Made by a program: the position numbers and the translations under genes. DNA of 64,000 nt from Micromonospora siamensis. Lineage in GTDB: Bacteria > Actinomycetota > Actinomycetes > Mycobacteriales > Micromonosporaceae. The notes beneath the pieces were generated by a model. That model was not told the DNA's origin. It saw only the letters and a program-made list of their open reading frames with translations, and ran no database searches. Positions 32,551 to 41,017 of this stretch are shown here, in pieces. Position 1 is the stretch's first letter. Each line of letters starts with the position of its first letter. The stretch spans positions 5,766,001 to 5,830,000 of the forward strand of contig NZ_LT607751.1 in NCBI RefSeq assembly GCF_900090305.1, given 5' to 3'.

Positions 32551-32660
32551 AAAAACGGGCGGCGGGTGACGCGCCAACCCCCTTGGCTCGTCACCCGCCG
32601 CCCCGGCGGGAGGTGCGTCGCGCCAACCCCCTTGGCCCGTCGCCCCGCCCCCCGGAAGGA
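32551..32660 (-). terminator. Twin hairpins with identical loops ending in an intrinsic terminator
   Basis: Downstream of pepD on the minus strand are two hairpins, each with the loop core GCCAAGGGGGTTGGCGCG. The first stem (about 32605-32650) is imperfect. The second has a perfect 15-bp stem (32557-32571 with 32589-32603) followed by TTTTT, a classic Rho-independent terminator. The GCCAA-GGGGG-TTGGC loop can itself pair. Confidence 0.8.
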
Positions 32661-32671
32661 AGCCGATGTCG

Positions 32672-34423
32672 TTATGACGTTTCGGAGAGCGTCGCGGTTG
32701 CCGTCTGGGCCGAACCGTTTCGCTTGAATTCCACCTTGACCCGGTCGCCGACCTTGCCGGCCTGCACGGCGCCGACGAGGTCGTTCGAGTCGTTGATCAC
32801 CTTGTCGCCGAACTTGGTGATCACGTCGCCGCGCTGGAGGCCGGCCTTCTCCGCCGCGCTGCCCGGTACCACCGCGGCGACCAGGGCGCCGCCGTCCTCC
32901 GCGGCGTTCACGCTGACCCCGAGCGACGGGTGGCTGACCTTCTCGCCGCGCTGGAGCTTGGTGGCGACGTCCTTGGCCTTGTTGCTCGGGATGGCGAAGC
33001 CGAGGCCGATGTTGCCGTTGCTGCCCTGCCCGGCGGTGGCGATCGCGGTGTTGATGCCGATCACCTGGCCGCGCGTGTTGACCAGCGCGCCGCCGGAGTT
33101 GCCGGGGTTGATCGGGGCGTCGGTCTGGAGCAGGCCGGAGATCGAGCTGGCGCCCTGCTGCGGGTTCGGCTGCTGCTGGCCCTCGCCGGCCTGGATGGTC
33201 CGGTCCCGGGCGCTGAGGATGCCGGCGGTGACCGAGCCCTGGAGGCCGAGCGGGCTGCCCAGGGCGAGCACCTGGTCGCCGACCTGCATGGCGTCGCTGT
33301 CACCGAAGGTCGCCGCCTTGAGGCCGCTCACCCCGCTGGCCTTCACCACGGCGAGGTCGGTCTTCGGGTCGGTGCCGACGATCTTGGCCTGGGCGGACTT
33401 GCCGTCGGCGAAGACCACCCGCACGGTGTCCCCGCTGGCGGAGGCGACCACGTGGTTGTTGGTGAGCACGTAGCCGTCGCCGCTGAGGATGACGCCGGAG
33501 CCCTCACCGCTGTCGGTGATGATCGACACGACGCTGTCCTGCACGGCGGCGGCGATCTTGGGCAGGTCGGCGCTGTTGATCACCGGTGCGGCGGTGTAGG
33601 TGCGGGTGGGGCCGTTGTTGTCGCCCACGGCCAGCGCGAGCGCGCCGCCCGCCACGCCGGAGCCGAACATCAGGGCCAGTACGGCGACCCCCGCGCCGAC
33701 GAACTTGGCCGCCCGGCCGGGTCGGTGCGGCGTGGCCTGCCCCCACGGCGGCACCGGTGCGCCCGGGTGCTGCGGCTGACCCGGGTAACCGGGCTGGCCA
33801 GGGTGACCCGCCGCCCAGCCGGACTGCTGCTGCGGATACTGCTGGCCCTGGTACCAGTGGGCGCCGGGGTACTGGCCGCCCTGCTGCTGGGCACCGGGCC
33901 AGGACGAGCCGGCATATCCGGCGGTGCCGTAGGGGCCGGGGGCCGGAGCGGCGCTCGCGGTGCCGTAGGGACCGGAGGCCGGGGCGGCGCTCGCGGTGCC
34001 GTAGGGACCGGAGGTCAGGGCCGCGCCAGGCGTGCCGTAGGGGCCGGAGGTCGGGGCGGCGGCCGGGTGCCCGGTGGTGGGTGCGGCCGGGTGGTCGGCG
34101 GTCGCGTCGGCGCCGGTGGTCGCGTCGTCCGTCCTCGGGAAGGCGGCGGTCGCGTCGCGTCCGGCGGACGGGAAGGCGGTGGTCGGGGTGTCACCGGTGG
34201 GGTCGACCCGGCCGGCGTCGGTGGCCGCGCGCTCGCCGGTGCCGGTGGAGGAGTCGGCCTGCCCGCGCTCGGCGCGGGGCAGCTCGGCGGTGGGGTGCGA
34301 CGGCTTGGCGTCGGAGGTGGCCGGCCGCCACTGCGGGTCGGTCTCGTGCTCGCTCATGGGTACAGCTTTCCCCTCGCCACTGCGATCCGCCTGGAACCCG
34401 CCTGAATGTTCGCTGGAAGTCAC
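32672..34423 (-). CDS. HtrA/PepD-like membrane serine protease with PDZ domain
   Basis: Envelope quality-control protease of 583 residues. An N-terminal disordered cytoplasmic part (about 1-245) is rich in Ala, Thr, Gln and Pro and contains four 12-residue SGPYGTASAAPA-type repeats. One helix follows (about 250-275), then a trypsin-like domain with His in TNNHVVA, Asp in KTDLAVV and Ser in NPGNSGGAL. A PDZ domain ends the chain (about 485-583). GTG 34423 overlaps the histidine kinase stop (GTGA); ATG 34357 is an internal alternative. The order regulator, kinase, protease matches the mycobacterial mprA-mprB-pepD module. Confidence 0.88.
   Translation of the reverse strand: MTSSEHSGGFQADRSGEGKAVPMSEHETDPQWRPATSDAKPSHPTAELPRAERGQADSSTGTGERAATDAGRVDPTGDTPTTAFPSAGRDATAAFPRTDDATTGADATADHPAAPTTGHPAAAPTSGPYGTPGAALTSGPYGTASAAPASGPYGTASAAPAPGPYGTAGYAGSSWPGAQQQGGQYPGAHWYQGQQYPQQQSGWAAGHPGQPGYPGQPQHPGAPVPPWGQATPHRPGRAAKFVGAGVAVLALMFGSGVAGGALALAVGDNNGPTRTYTAAPVINSADLPKIAAAVQDSVVSIITDSGEGSGVILSGDGYVLTNNHVVASASGDTVRVVFADGKSAQAKIVGTDPKTDLAVVKASGVSGLKAATFGDSDAMQVGDQVLALGSPLGLQGSVTAGILSARDRTIQAGEGQQQPNPQQGASSISGLLQTDAPINPGNSGGALVNTRGQVIGINTAIATAGQGSNGNIGLGFAIPSNKAKDVATKLQRGEKVSHPSLGVSVNAAEDGGALVAAVVPGSAAEKAGLQRGDVITKFGDKVINDSNDLVGAVQAGKVGDRVKVEFKRNGSAQTATATLSETS
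33924..34067 (-). repeat. Four in-frame 36-bp repeats in pepD
   Basis: Units start at 33924, 33960, 33996 and 34032 and encode the SGPYGT-type repeats in the cytoplasmic region. The unit length is a multiple of 3, so slippage keeps the frame. Confidence 0.7.
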
Positions 34424-35976
34424 TCGTCCTCACCCTCGGTCTCCGGGATCAGCGGCAGCCGCACCCGGAAGGTGGCCCCACCGCCCGGGGTCTCGGCCGC
34501 CTCCACGCTGCCCCGGTGGGCGGCGACCAGGGCCGCGACGATGGCCAGCCCGAGACCGGTACTGGTGGCGCCGGTGGCCCGCCGGGTCCGCGCCGCGTCC
34601 ACCCGGTAGAAGCGCTCGAAGACCCGTTCCGTCTGCTCGGGGGTGAGCCCCGGACCGGTGTCGGCCACCTCGACCACCGCCAGGTGGCCCGGTTCGGTAC
34701 GCAGCCGCAGGGTCACCGCCGCCTCCGGCGGAGTGTGGGTGAGCGCGTTGGTCATCAGGTTGCCGATCACCTGGCGGAGCCGGGCGTCGTCGCCGTACAC
34801 GACCAGCGGGCCGGCGCCCGGCTCGATCTCCAGCTCGATCCGGCGTTCCGGGGCGACCACCCGGGCCGCCTCGACGGCGTCGGTGGCCAGCACCGGCAGC
34901 TCCACCGGGGCGAGCGACAGCGGTCGCTCCCGGTCCAGCCGGGCCAGCAGCAGCAGGTCCTCGACGAGCAGCCCCATCCGGGAGGCCTCGTCCTCGATCC
35001 GGCGCAGCAGGTCACCGGTCTGCTCCGGCTCGCGGGCCGCGCCCTGCCGGTACAGCTCGGCGAAGCCGCGGATGGTGGTCAGCGGCGTACGCAGCTCGTG
35101 CGAGGCGTCCGCGATGAACTGCCGCATCCGTTCCTCGGAACGCCGGGCCCGCGCCTCGGACGCCTGCGCGGCGTACGCCGCCTCCCGGGCGCTCGTCTCG
35201 GCAGAGCGGGCGGCCGTCTCGGAGGCCGCCCGGGCGGTGAAGGCCACCTCGATCTGGTTGAGCATCGCGTTCAACGCCCGGGAGAGCCGGCCCAGCTCGG
35301 AGGTGGCGCAGAGCTTCCCCTCCTCCGGGTCCGGCACCCTGCGAGTCAGGTCGCCGCCGGCGATGGCGCCGGCGGTACGTTCGATCTCCACCAGGGGCTT
35401 GAGGCTGGTCCGCACGATGGCCGCGCCGATCGAGGCGAGCAGGATCAGCACCGCCCCGCCGACCAGCAGGTCTATCCAGATCAGCCGCTTGACGGCCTGG
35501 TCGACGCTGGTCAGGTGCTGGCCGATCGCCATGTAGGTGCCGTTGCCGAGGTCGATGTAGAGCATCCGCCAGCGGGTCCGGCCGTCCTCCGAGCGCACGG
35601 TGAACGGATCCCCAACCTTGGCCGCGAAACCTTGGACATCGTCGGGAACCTGTGGCAGCTCGGTCCAGCTCAGTCCGCGATAACCGTACGGCCCCCCCAC
35701 GCCGAACTGCTGGGACGCCTTTGCGGCCACGTACTCACTGGGAATGTTGATCTCGATGGGGCGGCCCTGCGCCCGGGCCAGCACCTCGGCCACCCCGGCC
35801 TGGTCCCGGTTCAGCTGCGCGTCGACCTGATCCATCAGGTAGTTGCGCAGGAAGTACGTGGTGAGGGAGCTGATCACCACAAGTGCCGCGGCGACCAGGG
35901 CGAGGACGGCGGCGACCAGCTTGACCCGCAGCGGGACGCTCCTCAGCTTGCCCTTGGCCTCGGCGACCGCGTTCAC
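34420..35976 (-). CDS. Sensor histidine kinase, MprB-like
   Basis: Membrane kinase of 518 residues. Helix 1 is about 19-44 and helix 2 about 176-200, with a ~130-residue extracellular sensor domain between them. HAMP follows (about 200-255), then an Ala/Arg coiled stretch, DHp with phospho-acceptor His in ADASHELRTPLTTIRGF, and an ATPase domain with NLMTNALTHTP (N box), DTGPGL (G1), FERFYR (F) and STGLGLAIVAAL (G2). Its start overlaps the regulator stop by 4 bp, and its stop overlaps the pepD start. In mycobacteria MprB senses envelope stress. Confidence 0.9.
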   Translation of the reverse strand: MNAVAEAKGKLRSVPLRVKLVAAVLALVAAALVVISSLTTYFLRNYLMDQVDAQLNRDQAGVAEVLARAQGRPIEINIPSEYVAAKASQQFGVGGPYGYRGLSWTELPQVPDDVQGFAAKVGDPFTVRSEDGRTRWRMLYIDLGNGTYMAIGQHLTSVDQAVKRLIWIDLLVGGAVLILLASIGAAIVRTSLKPLVEIERTAGAIAGGDLTRRVPDPEEGKLCATSELGRLSRALNAMLNQIEVAFTARAASETAARSAETSAREAAYAAQASEARARRSEERMRQFIADASHELRTPLTTIRGFAELYRQGAAREPEQTGDLLRRIEDEASRMGLLVEDLLLLARLDRERPLSLAPVELPVLATDAVEAARVVAPERRIELEIEPGAGPLVVYGDDARLRQVIGNLMTNALTHTPPEAAVTLRLRTEPGHLAVVEVADTGPGLTPEQTERVFERFYRVDAARTRRATGATSTGLGLAIVAALVAAHRGSVEAAETPGGGATFRVRLPLIPETEGEDE

Positions 35977-36674
35977 GCCGCCGGCTTGCGCAGGACGTAC
36001 CCCACGCCGCGCAGGGTGTGGATCAGCCGGGGCTGGGTGTTGTCGACCTTGCGCCGCAGGTAGGAGATGTACGACTCGACGATGTTGTCGTCACCGCGGA
36101 AGTCGTAGTTCCACACGTGGTCGAGGATCTGCGCCTTCGACAGCACCCGGTTGGCGTTGAGCATCAGGTAGCGCAGCAGCTTGAACTCGGTCGGCGACAG
36201 CTGCACCCGCTGCCCGGCCCGGTGCACCTCGTGGGTCTCCTCGTCCAGCTCCAGGTCGGCGAAGGTGAGCCGGGACGGGGCCTGCTCGCCGCTGGCGGTA
36301 CGCCGCAGCACGGCGCGGATCCGGGCGGTGAGCTCCTCCAGGCTGAACGGCTTGGTGACGTAGTCGTCGCCGCCCAGGGTCAGCCCGCGGATCTTGTCGT
36401 CGGTGGCGTCCCGGGCGGTCAGGAAGACCACCGGGGTACGCGTACCGCCCTCGCGGAGCATCCGGATCACCTCGAAGCCGTCGAGGTCCGGCAGCATCAC
36501 GTCGAGCACGACGAGATCGGGGCGGTGGTCCTTGGCGGTGCTCAGCGCCGAGCTGCCGCTGGTCGCGGTCGCCACGTCGAAGCCCGCGAAGCGCAGGCTC
36601 GCGGAGAGCAGTTCGAGGATGTTGGGGTCGTCCTCGACGACGAGCAGTCGCGCCTCGGTCTGGGTAGCGGCCAT
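35973..36674 (-). CDS. OmpR-family response regulator, MprA-like
   Basis: Two-component regulator of 233 residues. The receiver domain has VVEDDPN (acidic pocket), phospho-acceptor Asp in DLVVLDVMLPD, T in FLTARD and K in VTKPF. The winged-helix DNA-binding domain (about 130-230) has SPTEFKLLRYLMLNANRVLSKAQILDHVW and the RGVGYVL end. ATG 36674 begins the operon with the histidine kinase and pepD. No clear direct-repeat operator was identified in the short upstream gap. Confidence 0.92.
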   Translation of the reverse strand: MAATQTEARLLVVEDDPNILELLSASLRFAGFDVATATSGSSALSTAKDHRPDLVVLDVMLPDLDGFEVIRMLREGGTRTPVVFLTARDATDDKIRGLTLGGDDYVTKPFSLEELTARIRAVLRRTASGEQAPSRLTFADLELDEETHEVHRAGQRVQLSPTEFKLLRYLMLNANRVLSKAQILDHVWNYDFRGDDNIVESYISYLRRKVDNTQPRLIHTLRGVGYVLRKPAA

Positions 36675-36763
36675 GTGCCCATCATCCGCGCGGTGCCTGC
36701 GGGTGCGCTGGGGGCTTCCTGGAAAAACCCTGTGAGCCGCGCCGCCCCGAGCTCCCGGACGGC

Positions 36764-37378
36764 TCAGCGCAACAGCCGGCGCAGCCCCTCCAGCGCCCCG
36801 TCGAGCAGTCGGATCGCCGTGCGCAGCTGCGTGTCGGTGAGCCGTCCGGCCCGGACCAGCGCGCCCACCTCGACGGTGAAGGCGGCCAGCCGTTGGTCGA
36901 ACTCGGCCAGCAGTGGCGAGCCGGCGCTCGGCGGCGGGGTGGACGGGGCGGTCCGGTGCGGCGGGGGCGTCCAGCCGGAACGGCGGGTCTGCCGGGTGGC
37001 GTCGCGCAGCTCCCGCTTGAGGTCCCGGACGGAGCCGCGTACCTCGCTCTGGATCTCGCCGGCCAGCCCGGAGAGGTCCTCGACGGAGGCGGTGATGTCC
37101 GATTCCAGGGCGTCCACCTCGCCGGCCCGCTGGCGCAGCTCGGCCCGACCGGCGTCGGTGATCCGGTAGACCTTCCGCCCACCGGCGGCGGTGTGTTCGA
37201 CCAGCCCCTCGGTCTCCAGCCGGGCCAGCCGGGGGTAGATCGTGCCGGCGCTGGGCGCGTACAGGCCGAGGAAGCGGTCCTCCAGGAGGCGGATCAGCTC
37301 GTATCCGTGCTTCGGGCCGTCGTCGAGCAACTTGAGCAGATAGAGCCGGAGCCGCCCGTGACTGAACACGGCGGTCAC
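36764..37378 (-). CDS. PadR-family transcriptional repressor
   Basis: DNA-binding protein of 204 residues. The winged-helix PadR domain (about 9-80) has LRLYLLKLLDDGPKHGYELIRLLEDRF and GTIYPRLARLETEGLVEH. Then comes a long helical region with an Arg/Pro linker and a C-terminal dimerisation helix (about 150-204). GTG 37378 overlaps the stop of the upstream DUF4097 gene (GTGA). It probably represses its own operon through the CGCGAT inverted repeat at 38272. Confidence 0.88.
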   Translation of the reverse strand: MTAVFSHGRLRLYLLKLLDDGPKHGYELIRLLEDRFLGLYAPSAGTIYPRLARLETEGLVEHTAAGGRKVYRITDAGRAELRQRAGEVDALESDITASVEDLSGLAGEIQSEVRGSVRDLKRELRDATRQTRRSGWTPPPHRTAPSTPPPSAGSPLLAEFDQRLAAFTVEVGALVRAGRLTDTQLRTAIRLLDGALEGLRRLLR

Positions 37379-38214
37379 GGCTGCTCCTCACGGTCGGTGT
37401 CGTCGTCCGTCACCGGCCGGGCGAGCAGCGCGATGCTGCCGGAGGTGGCGGAGGCCCAGAGCTTACCCGCGCCGCCACCGAGCACCCCGTGGCTGTCCTT
37501 GGTGGCGCCGAACCCGCCCAGCACCTGGATCTCGGGGAACCCGCTGGTGATCCGACCCGAGGTGGTGTGCAGGTGCACGGCGAGGTCGCTGTCCTCGCGG
37601 ACCCGGACGGTGATGCTGCCCGAGATGGCGTTGAGCCGGATCTCACCGCCCCGGGGGTTGTCCAGGTCGCAGGTGATGGCGCCGGAGACGGTGCTGGCCT
37701 CGACCCGCTCGGCGGCGCTGTCGGCGAGGATCACCTCGCCGGAGACGGCCTCCAGGGTCAGGTCGCCGGCCACGCCGAGCGCCTCGACCGGTCCGGAGGT
37801 GACCTTGGCGAAGGTCCTGCCGCGCAGCCCCATCAGGGTGATCCGACCGGAGGTGACGTCGACCCGGGTGTCGCCGCGCAGGCCGGAGGCGACCAGCTCG
37901 CCGGCGACCAGGCGCAGGTCGGCCAGGACGTCCGCGGGCACGGCGATCGAGACGTCCGCCCGGAACCGCCGGCCCAGCTGCCCGAGCCACCACTGCAGGC
38001 CGGTCCACTTCGGGCGTCGCTCGTGACCCACCCGGAGCCGGCCGTCGCGGTGTTCCACGATGACCGGTCGCTGGCTGACCCGGGTGATGTCCACCCGGGC
38101 CGGCCCGTCGGTCGCGACCACGTTGAGCCGCCCGCTGACCAGACTGACGTCCAGGTGGGTGAGGGGCCCGTCCAGCGTCATCCGCTGCGGGCTGTCGACG
38201 GTCCAGCTGGTCAT
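37375..38214 (-). CDS. DUF4097 beta-helix adhesin-like cytoplasmic protein
   Basis: Protein of 279 residues of the DUF4097 family, a repetitive beta-solenoid. The repeating pattern SGxIxxxxxxGxxxAxTxSGxV is visible from about residue 110 onward (for example VTSGRITLMGLRGRTFAKV, TVSGAITCDLDNP, TTSGRITSGFPEI). There is no signal peptide or helix. The role is unknown; the family often sits beside PadR regulators in actinobacteria. GAGGGAGG precedes ATG 38214. The pair has its own promoter with a palindromic operator. Confidence 0.85.
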   Translation of the reverse strand: MTSWTVDSPQRMTLDGPLTHLDVSLVSGRLNVVATDGPARVDITRVSQRPVIVEHRDGRLRVGHERRPKWTGLQWWLGQLGRRFRADVSIAVPADVLADLRLVAGELVASGLRGDTRVDVTSGRITLMGLRGRTFAKVTSGPVEALGVAGDLTLEAVSGEVILADSAAERVEASTVSGAITCDLDNPRGGEIRLNAISGSITVRVREDSDLAVHLHTTSGRITSGFPEIQVLGGFGATKDSHGVLGGGAGKLWASATSGSIALLARPVTDDDTDREEQP

Positions 38215-38263
38215 GGCGGGCCTCCCTCTCGACGACACGCACCGGCGGCGCGTCGAACGAGGG

Positions 38264-38285
38264 GAGCATAACGCGATACATCGCG
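38264..38285 (-). promoter_or_regulatory. DUF4097-padR promoter with inverted-repeat operator
   Basis: CGCGATACATCGCG (38272-38285) is a perfect 6-bp inverted repeat with a 2-bp spacer. On the minus strand TTATGCT (38271-38265), a good -10, follows at once, so a bound repressor would block the promoter. PadR proteins bind short palindromes of this kind, making autoregulation likely. Confidence 0.6.
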
Positions 38286-38308
38286 ACTGAACAAGACTGT
38301 CGCGAGTT

Positions 38309-38338
38309 GCCGGGCTGTCGGGGCGCCGACAGCCCGGC
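38309..38338 (-). terminator. Hairpin terminator after plsC
   Basis: 13-bp stem GCCGGGCTGTCGG / CCGACAGCCCGGC with a GGCG loop, 6 bp downstream of the acyltransferase stop on the minus strand. Confidence 0.75.
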
Positions 38339-38344
38339 CGGCGC

Positions 38345-39298
38345 TCAGGCGGCCAGACCCAGACCTCCCGTTCCGGCCACGGCGCCACCGCCCGGCACGG
38401 CGGCCGCCGGCACCGCCGCCCCCGGCGCCGTGACCACCGGGACCCGGCGCGCCGGGCACGGTGCGACGGCCGGCACCGGCACCAGGTGGATCGCCGACTC
38501 GGCGGCCCGGGCCAGCAGCCGGCGGTCCGCCCCCGGCGCGGGATGCAGCGCGGCGGCGGCCGAGACCGACACCACCAGGTCACCGGCGGCCAGCACCCGG
38601 CGCACCGACCGCCAGAGCGTCTCGTCGCCGACGAAGGCGGGGGTGGCCGTGCCGGCCCCGGTGGACGCGTCGCGGTAGCCGATCCGCAGCGGCACCACCG
38701 GCGCCCCGACGTCGATCGCCGCCTGGAACACCGCCGGGCGGAACCCGCCGCCGGGGCGGCAGCCGGGCGGGCCACCGCACCAGGTCGTACCCTCCGGGAA
38801 GACCGCGACCGGGCGACCGGCGCGCAGGGCGGCAGCCACCCGGGCCACCGTCCCCGGCAGCGTCCGCGGCCGGACCCGGTCCACCCAGATCGTGCCGGCC
38901 GCCGCTGCCAGCGCCCCGACCAGCGGCCAGTCCCGCACCTCGCGCTTGGCCACCATCCGCGCCGGCTGGACGGCGAGCACCGCCAGCACGTCCAGCCAGG
39001 AGACGTGGTTGGCGACCAGCAGCGCCCGCCGGCGGGGCAGCCGGCCGGCGAGGACCAGCCGCACCCCGAAGGCGCGGATCGTGCCGCGCGCCCAGGCCCG
39101 GACCGCGGCCGACCGCTCCCGCGCCGGCAGCACCGGCACGACCGCGGCCAGCGCCGCACCCAGCAGCAGCATCCCGAGTACGGCCAGCAGCCGGCCGGCC
39201 CGACGGGCCATTGGGACGGCCCCACCCTCCCCCGGCCCGGGCAGGCAGTCCGGGCCGCAGCCCGAGGCGGGCCACCACGGGTTCCGCCCGGCGCTCAC
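38345..39298 (-). CDS. 1-acyl-glycerol-3-phosphate / lyso-ornithine lipid O-acyltransferase (PlsC/OlsA type)
   Basis: Membrane acyltransferase of 317 residues. It opens with NPWWPASGCGPDCLP, a motif typical of PlsC proteins paired with a GNAT-type acyltransferase. A helix follows (about 35-58), then catalytic motif I VANHVSWLDVLA (H-x4-D), motif III VFPEGTTWCGGP and motif IV VVPLRI. A Pro/Ala-rich end carries no clear domain. GTG 39298 overlaps the stop of the OlsB-like gene (GTGA), so they form a coupled pair. Together they could do the N- then O-acylation steps of ornithine lipid synthesis, or act in glycerolipid assembly. Confidence 0.85.
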   Translation of the reverse strand: MSAGRNPWWPASGCGPDCLPGPGEGGAVPMARRAGRLLAVLGMLLLGAALAAVVPVLPARERSAAVRAWARGTIRAFGVRLVLAGRLPRRRALLVANHVSWLDVLAVLAVQPARMVAKREVRDWPLVGALAAAAGTIWVDRVRPRTLPGTVARVAAALRAGRPVAVFPEGTTWCGGPPGCRPGGGFRPAVFQAAIDVGAPVVPLRIGYRDASTGAGTATPAFVGDETLWRSVRRVLAAGDLVVSVSAAAALHPAPGADRRLLARAAESAIHLVPVPAVAPCPARRVPVVTAPGAAVPAAAVPGGGAVAGTGGLGLAA

Positions 39299-40071
39299 CG
39301 CTGCTCCCCGCCGAGGAAGTGCCGCAGGTAGCGGGGGTTCATCCGGTCCAGCGAGAAGAGCACGTAGAAGTCGGCCACCCCGAAGTCCGGGTCGTACGCG
39401 GGCTCGCCACCGACCCACGCGCCCAGCCGCAGGTAGCCGCGGAGCAGCGGCGGCACCAGCGCCCGCGCCTCCCCTGCGCCGACCGGCTCCCCGGCCGACG
39501 GCGGCGCCTCGGCGAACCACGGCCGGTGCGGCCGGACCCGCAGCGGCGGCGGCGCCAGGTGCTTCGCCCGGACCTGCGCCCACGCCGCCGCGGCGGCCCG
39601 ACCCCCGTCGGCCACCGGCACCGACGCGCAGCCGCCCAGCCAGCGCGACCCCCGCAGGTGCAGGTAGCGGGTCAGCCCGGCCCACATCAGGTTGATCACC
39701 GCGCCGGAGCGGTGGTCCGGGTGCACACAGGACCGGCCGGTCTCCACCAGGTCGTCCCGGAGCGGATCGAGCGCGGACAGGTCGAACTCGCCGTCGGCGT
39801 ACCGGCGGTCGGTCCGCCCCGGCGGCAGCAGCCGGTACGTGCCGACCACCGCCCCGGTGCTCTCCTCGCGCACGATCAGGTGGTCGCAGTGGGCGTCGAG
39901 GTCGTCGGAGTCCAGGCCGGTGTCGGCACCGGCCAACCGGGCGCCGAGTTCGGTGGCGAACACCTCGTGGCGCAGGCGTTGCGCGGCCGCGACCAGAGAC
40001 GGGTCGTCGGCGATCAGCAGGGTGTATCCGCTGGTCGTGATGGGTGCGCCAGCGGCGTGCAGAACGGCCAT
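39295..40071 (-). CDS. GNAT-type N-acyltransferase, OlsB-like
   Basis: Protein of 258 residues of the OlsB/hemolysin-like GNAT family (acyl-ACP as donor, ornithine or another amine as acceptor). Landmarks: LRHEVFATELGARLAG, DAHCDHLIVREESTGAVVGTYRLLPP, VETGRSCVHPDHRSGAVINLMWAGLTRYL and a C-terminal LLRGYLRLGAWVGGEPAYDPDFGVADFYVLF, given by key blocks. It is coupled to a PlsC protein by GTGA overlap. The pairing is as in olsBA operons, where OlsB makes lyso-ornithine lipid. An amine substrate other than ornithine is possible. Confidence 0.8.
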   Translation of the reverse strand: MAVLHAAGAPITTSGYTLLIADDPSLVAAAQRLRHEVFATELGARLAGADTGLDSDDLDAHCDHLIVREESTGAVVGTYRLLPPGRTDRRYADGEFDLSALDPLRDDLVETGRSCVHPDHRSGAVINLMWAGLTRYLHLRGSRWLGGCASVPVADGGRAAAAAWAQVRAKHLAPPPLRVRPHRPWFAEAPPSAGEPVGAGEARALVPPLLRGYLRLGAWVGGEPAYDPDFGVADFYVLFSLDRMNPRYLRHFLGGEQR

Positions 40072-40185
40072 GGGATCTGTGTAAGGTGCCCGGGTTGCCG
40101 GCTGCGGTGGCGACCGGTGTCGATCCGGTGAACGCCGGCCGGCCGGCAAGGAAGGGCCCCGCTCGACCACCCTGGGAGACAGCTG

Positions 40186-40845
40186 ATGATCATCGAGGCG
40201 CGCTTCAACGGACCGCCCGGCTCCGGCAACGGCGGGTGGAGCGCCGGCGTGTTCGCCGCCGCGCACGGCGCGGCCACCGGCCCGGCCGAGGTGACCCTGC
40301 GCCGGCCGCCGCCGCTGGACACCCCGCTGCGCCTGACCGAGGGCGCCGTGCACGACCCCGAGGGGGCGCTGGTGGCGCAGGTCGCACCGGTGGACGGCTT
40401 CCCGGCCGAGGTGCCGCCGGTGGACCGGGCGACCGCCGAGGCCGCCGCGGCGGCGTACCCGGGGCTGGTGGACCACCCGTTCCCCGGCTGCTACGTCTGC
40501 GGGCCGCAGCGCGCGGACGGATTGCGGATCTTCCCCGGCCGGCTGCCGGACGGGCGGACCGCCGCGCCGTTCCGGGTGCCGGCGGACGTCACGCCGGCCA
40601 CCGTCTGGGCCGCCCTGGACTGCCCAGGCGGCTGGGCGGTGATCGCCCCCGGCCGGCCCTACGTGCTGGGCCGCATCGCGGTGGTCGTGGACCGGCTGCC
40701 CGAGCCCGGCGACGAGTGCGTGGTGGTCGGCGCGCAGGCCGGCGGCGAGGGCCGCAAGGCGCTGGTCCGCACCGCGCTGTACGGGCCCGCGGGCGACCTG
40801 CTCGGACACGCCCGCGCCACCTGGATCGCCCTGCCGGCGTCCTGA
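40186..40845 (+). CDS. Hotdog-fold thioesterase-like protein
   Basis: Protein of 219 residues that resembles a double hotdog-fold (PaaI/4HBT-type) enzyme. The GCYVCGPQRADGLRIFPGR motif near residue 103 is characteristic, and the C-terminal half (WAALDCPGGWAVIAPGRPYVLGRIAVVVDRLPEPGDECVVV) gives the second hotdog. The N-terminal part, starting FNGPPGSGNGGWSAG, is typical of these actinobacterial proteins. It may hydrolyse acyl-CoA or act as a dehydratase; catalytic residues are not obvious. ATG 40186 has GGGAG 7 nt upstream. It diverges from olsB-like with 114 bp between. Confidence 0.72.
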   Translation: MIIEARFNGPPGSGNGGWSAGVFAAAHGAATGPAEVTLRRPPPLDTPLRLTEGAVHDPEGALVAQVAPVDGFPAEVPPVDRATAEAAAAAYPGLVDHPFPGCYVCGPQRADGLRIFPGRLPDGRTAAPFRVPADVTPATVWAALDCPGGWAVIAPGRPYVLGRIAVVVDRLPEPGDECVVVGAQAGGEGRKALVRTALYGPAGDLLGHARATWIALPAS

Positions 40846-41017
40846 TCCGGGCACCCGTGTCATCCCTGAGGATGATCATCTCCTGCCGGAGGTGGAGGCG
40901 GCGTTCCGGAGTGCGCCTGATTGACCAGGTTGCGCGGGCTTGCCAGGCTGTGCTGCGGCGCCACCGCAACGGCGCCGCACACCGGCGCGTCCACGCGCCA
41001 CCCACGATGGGAGAACG

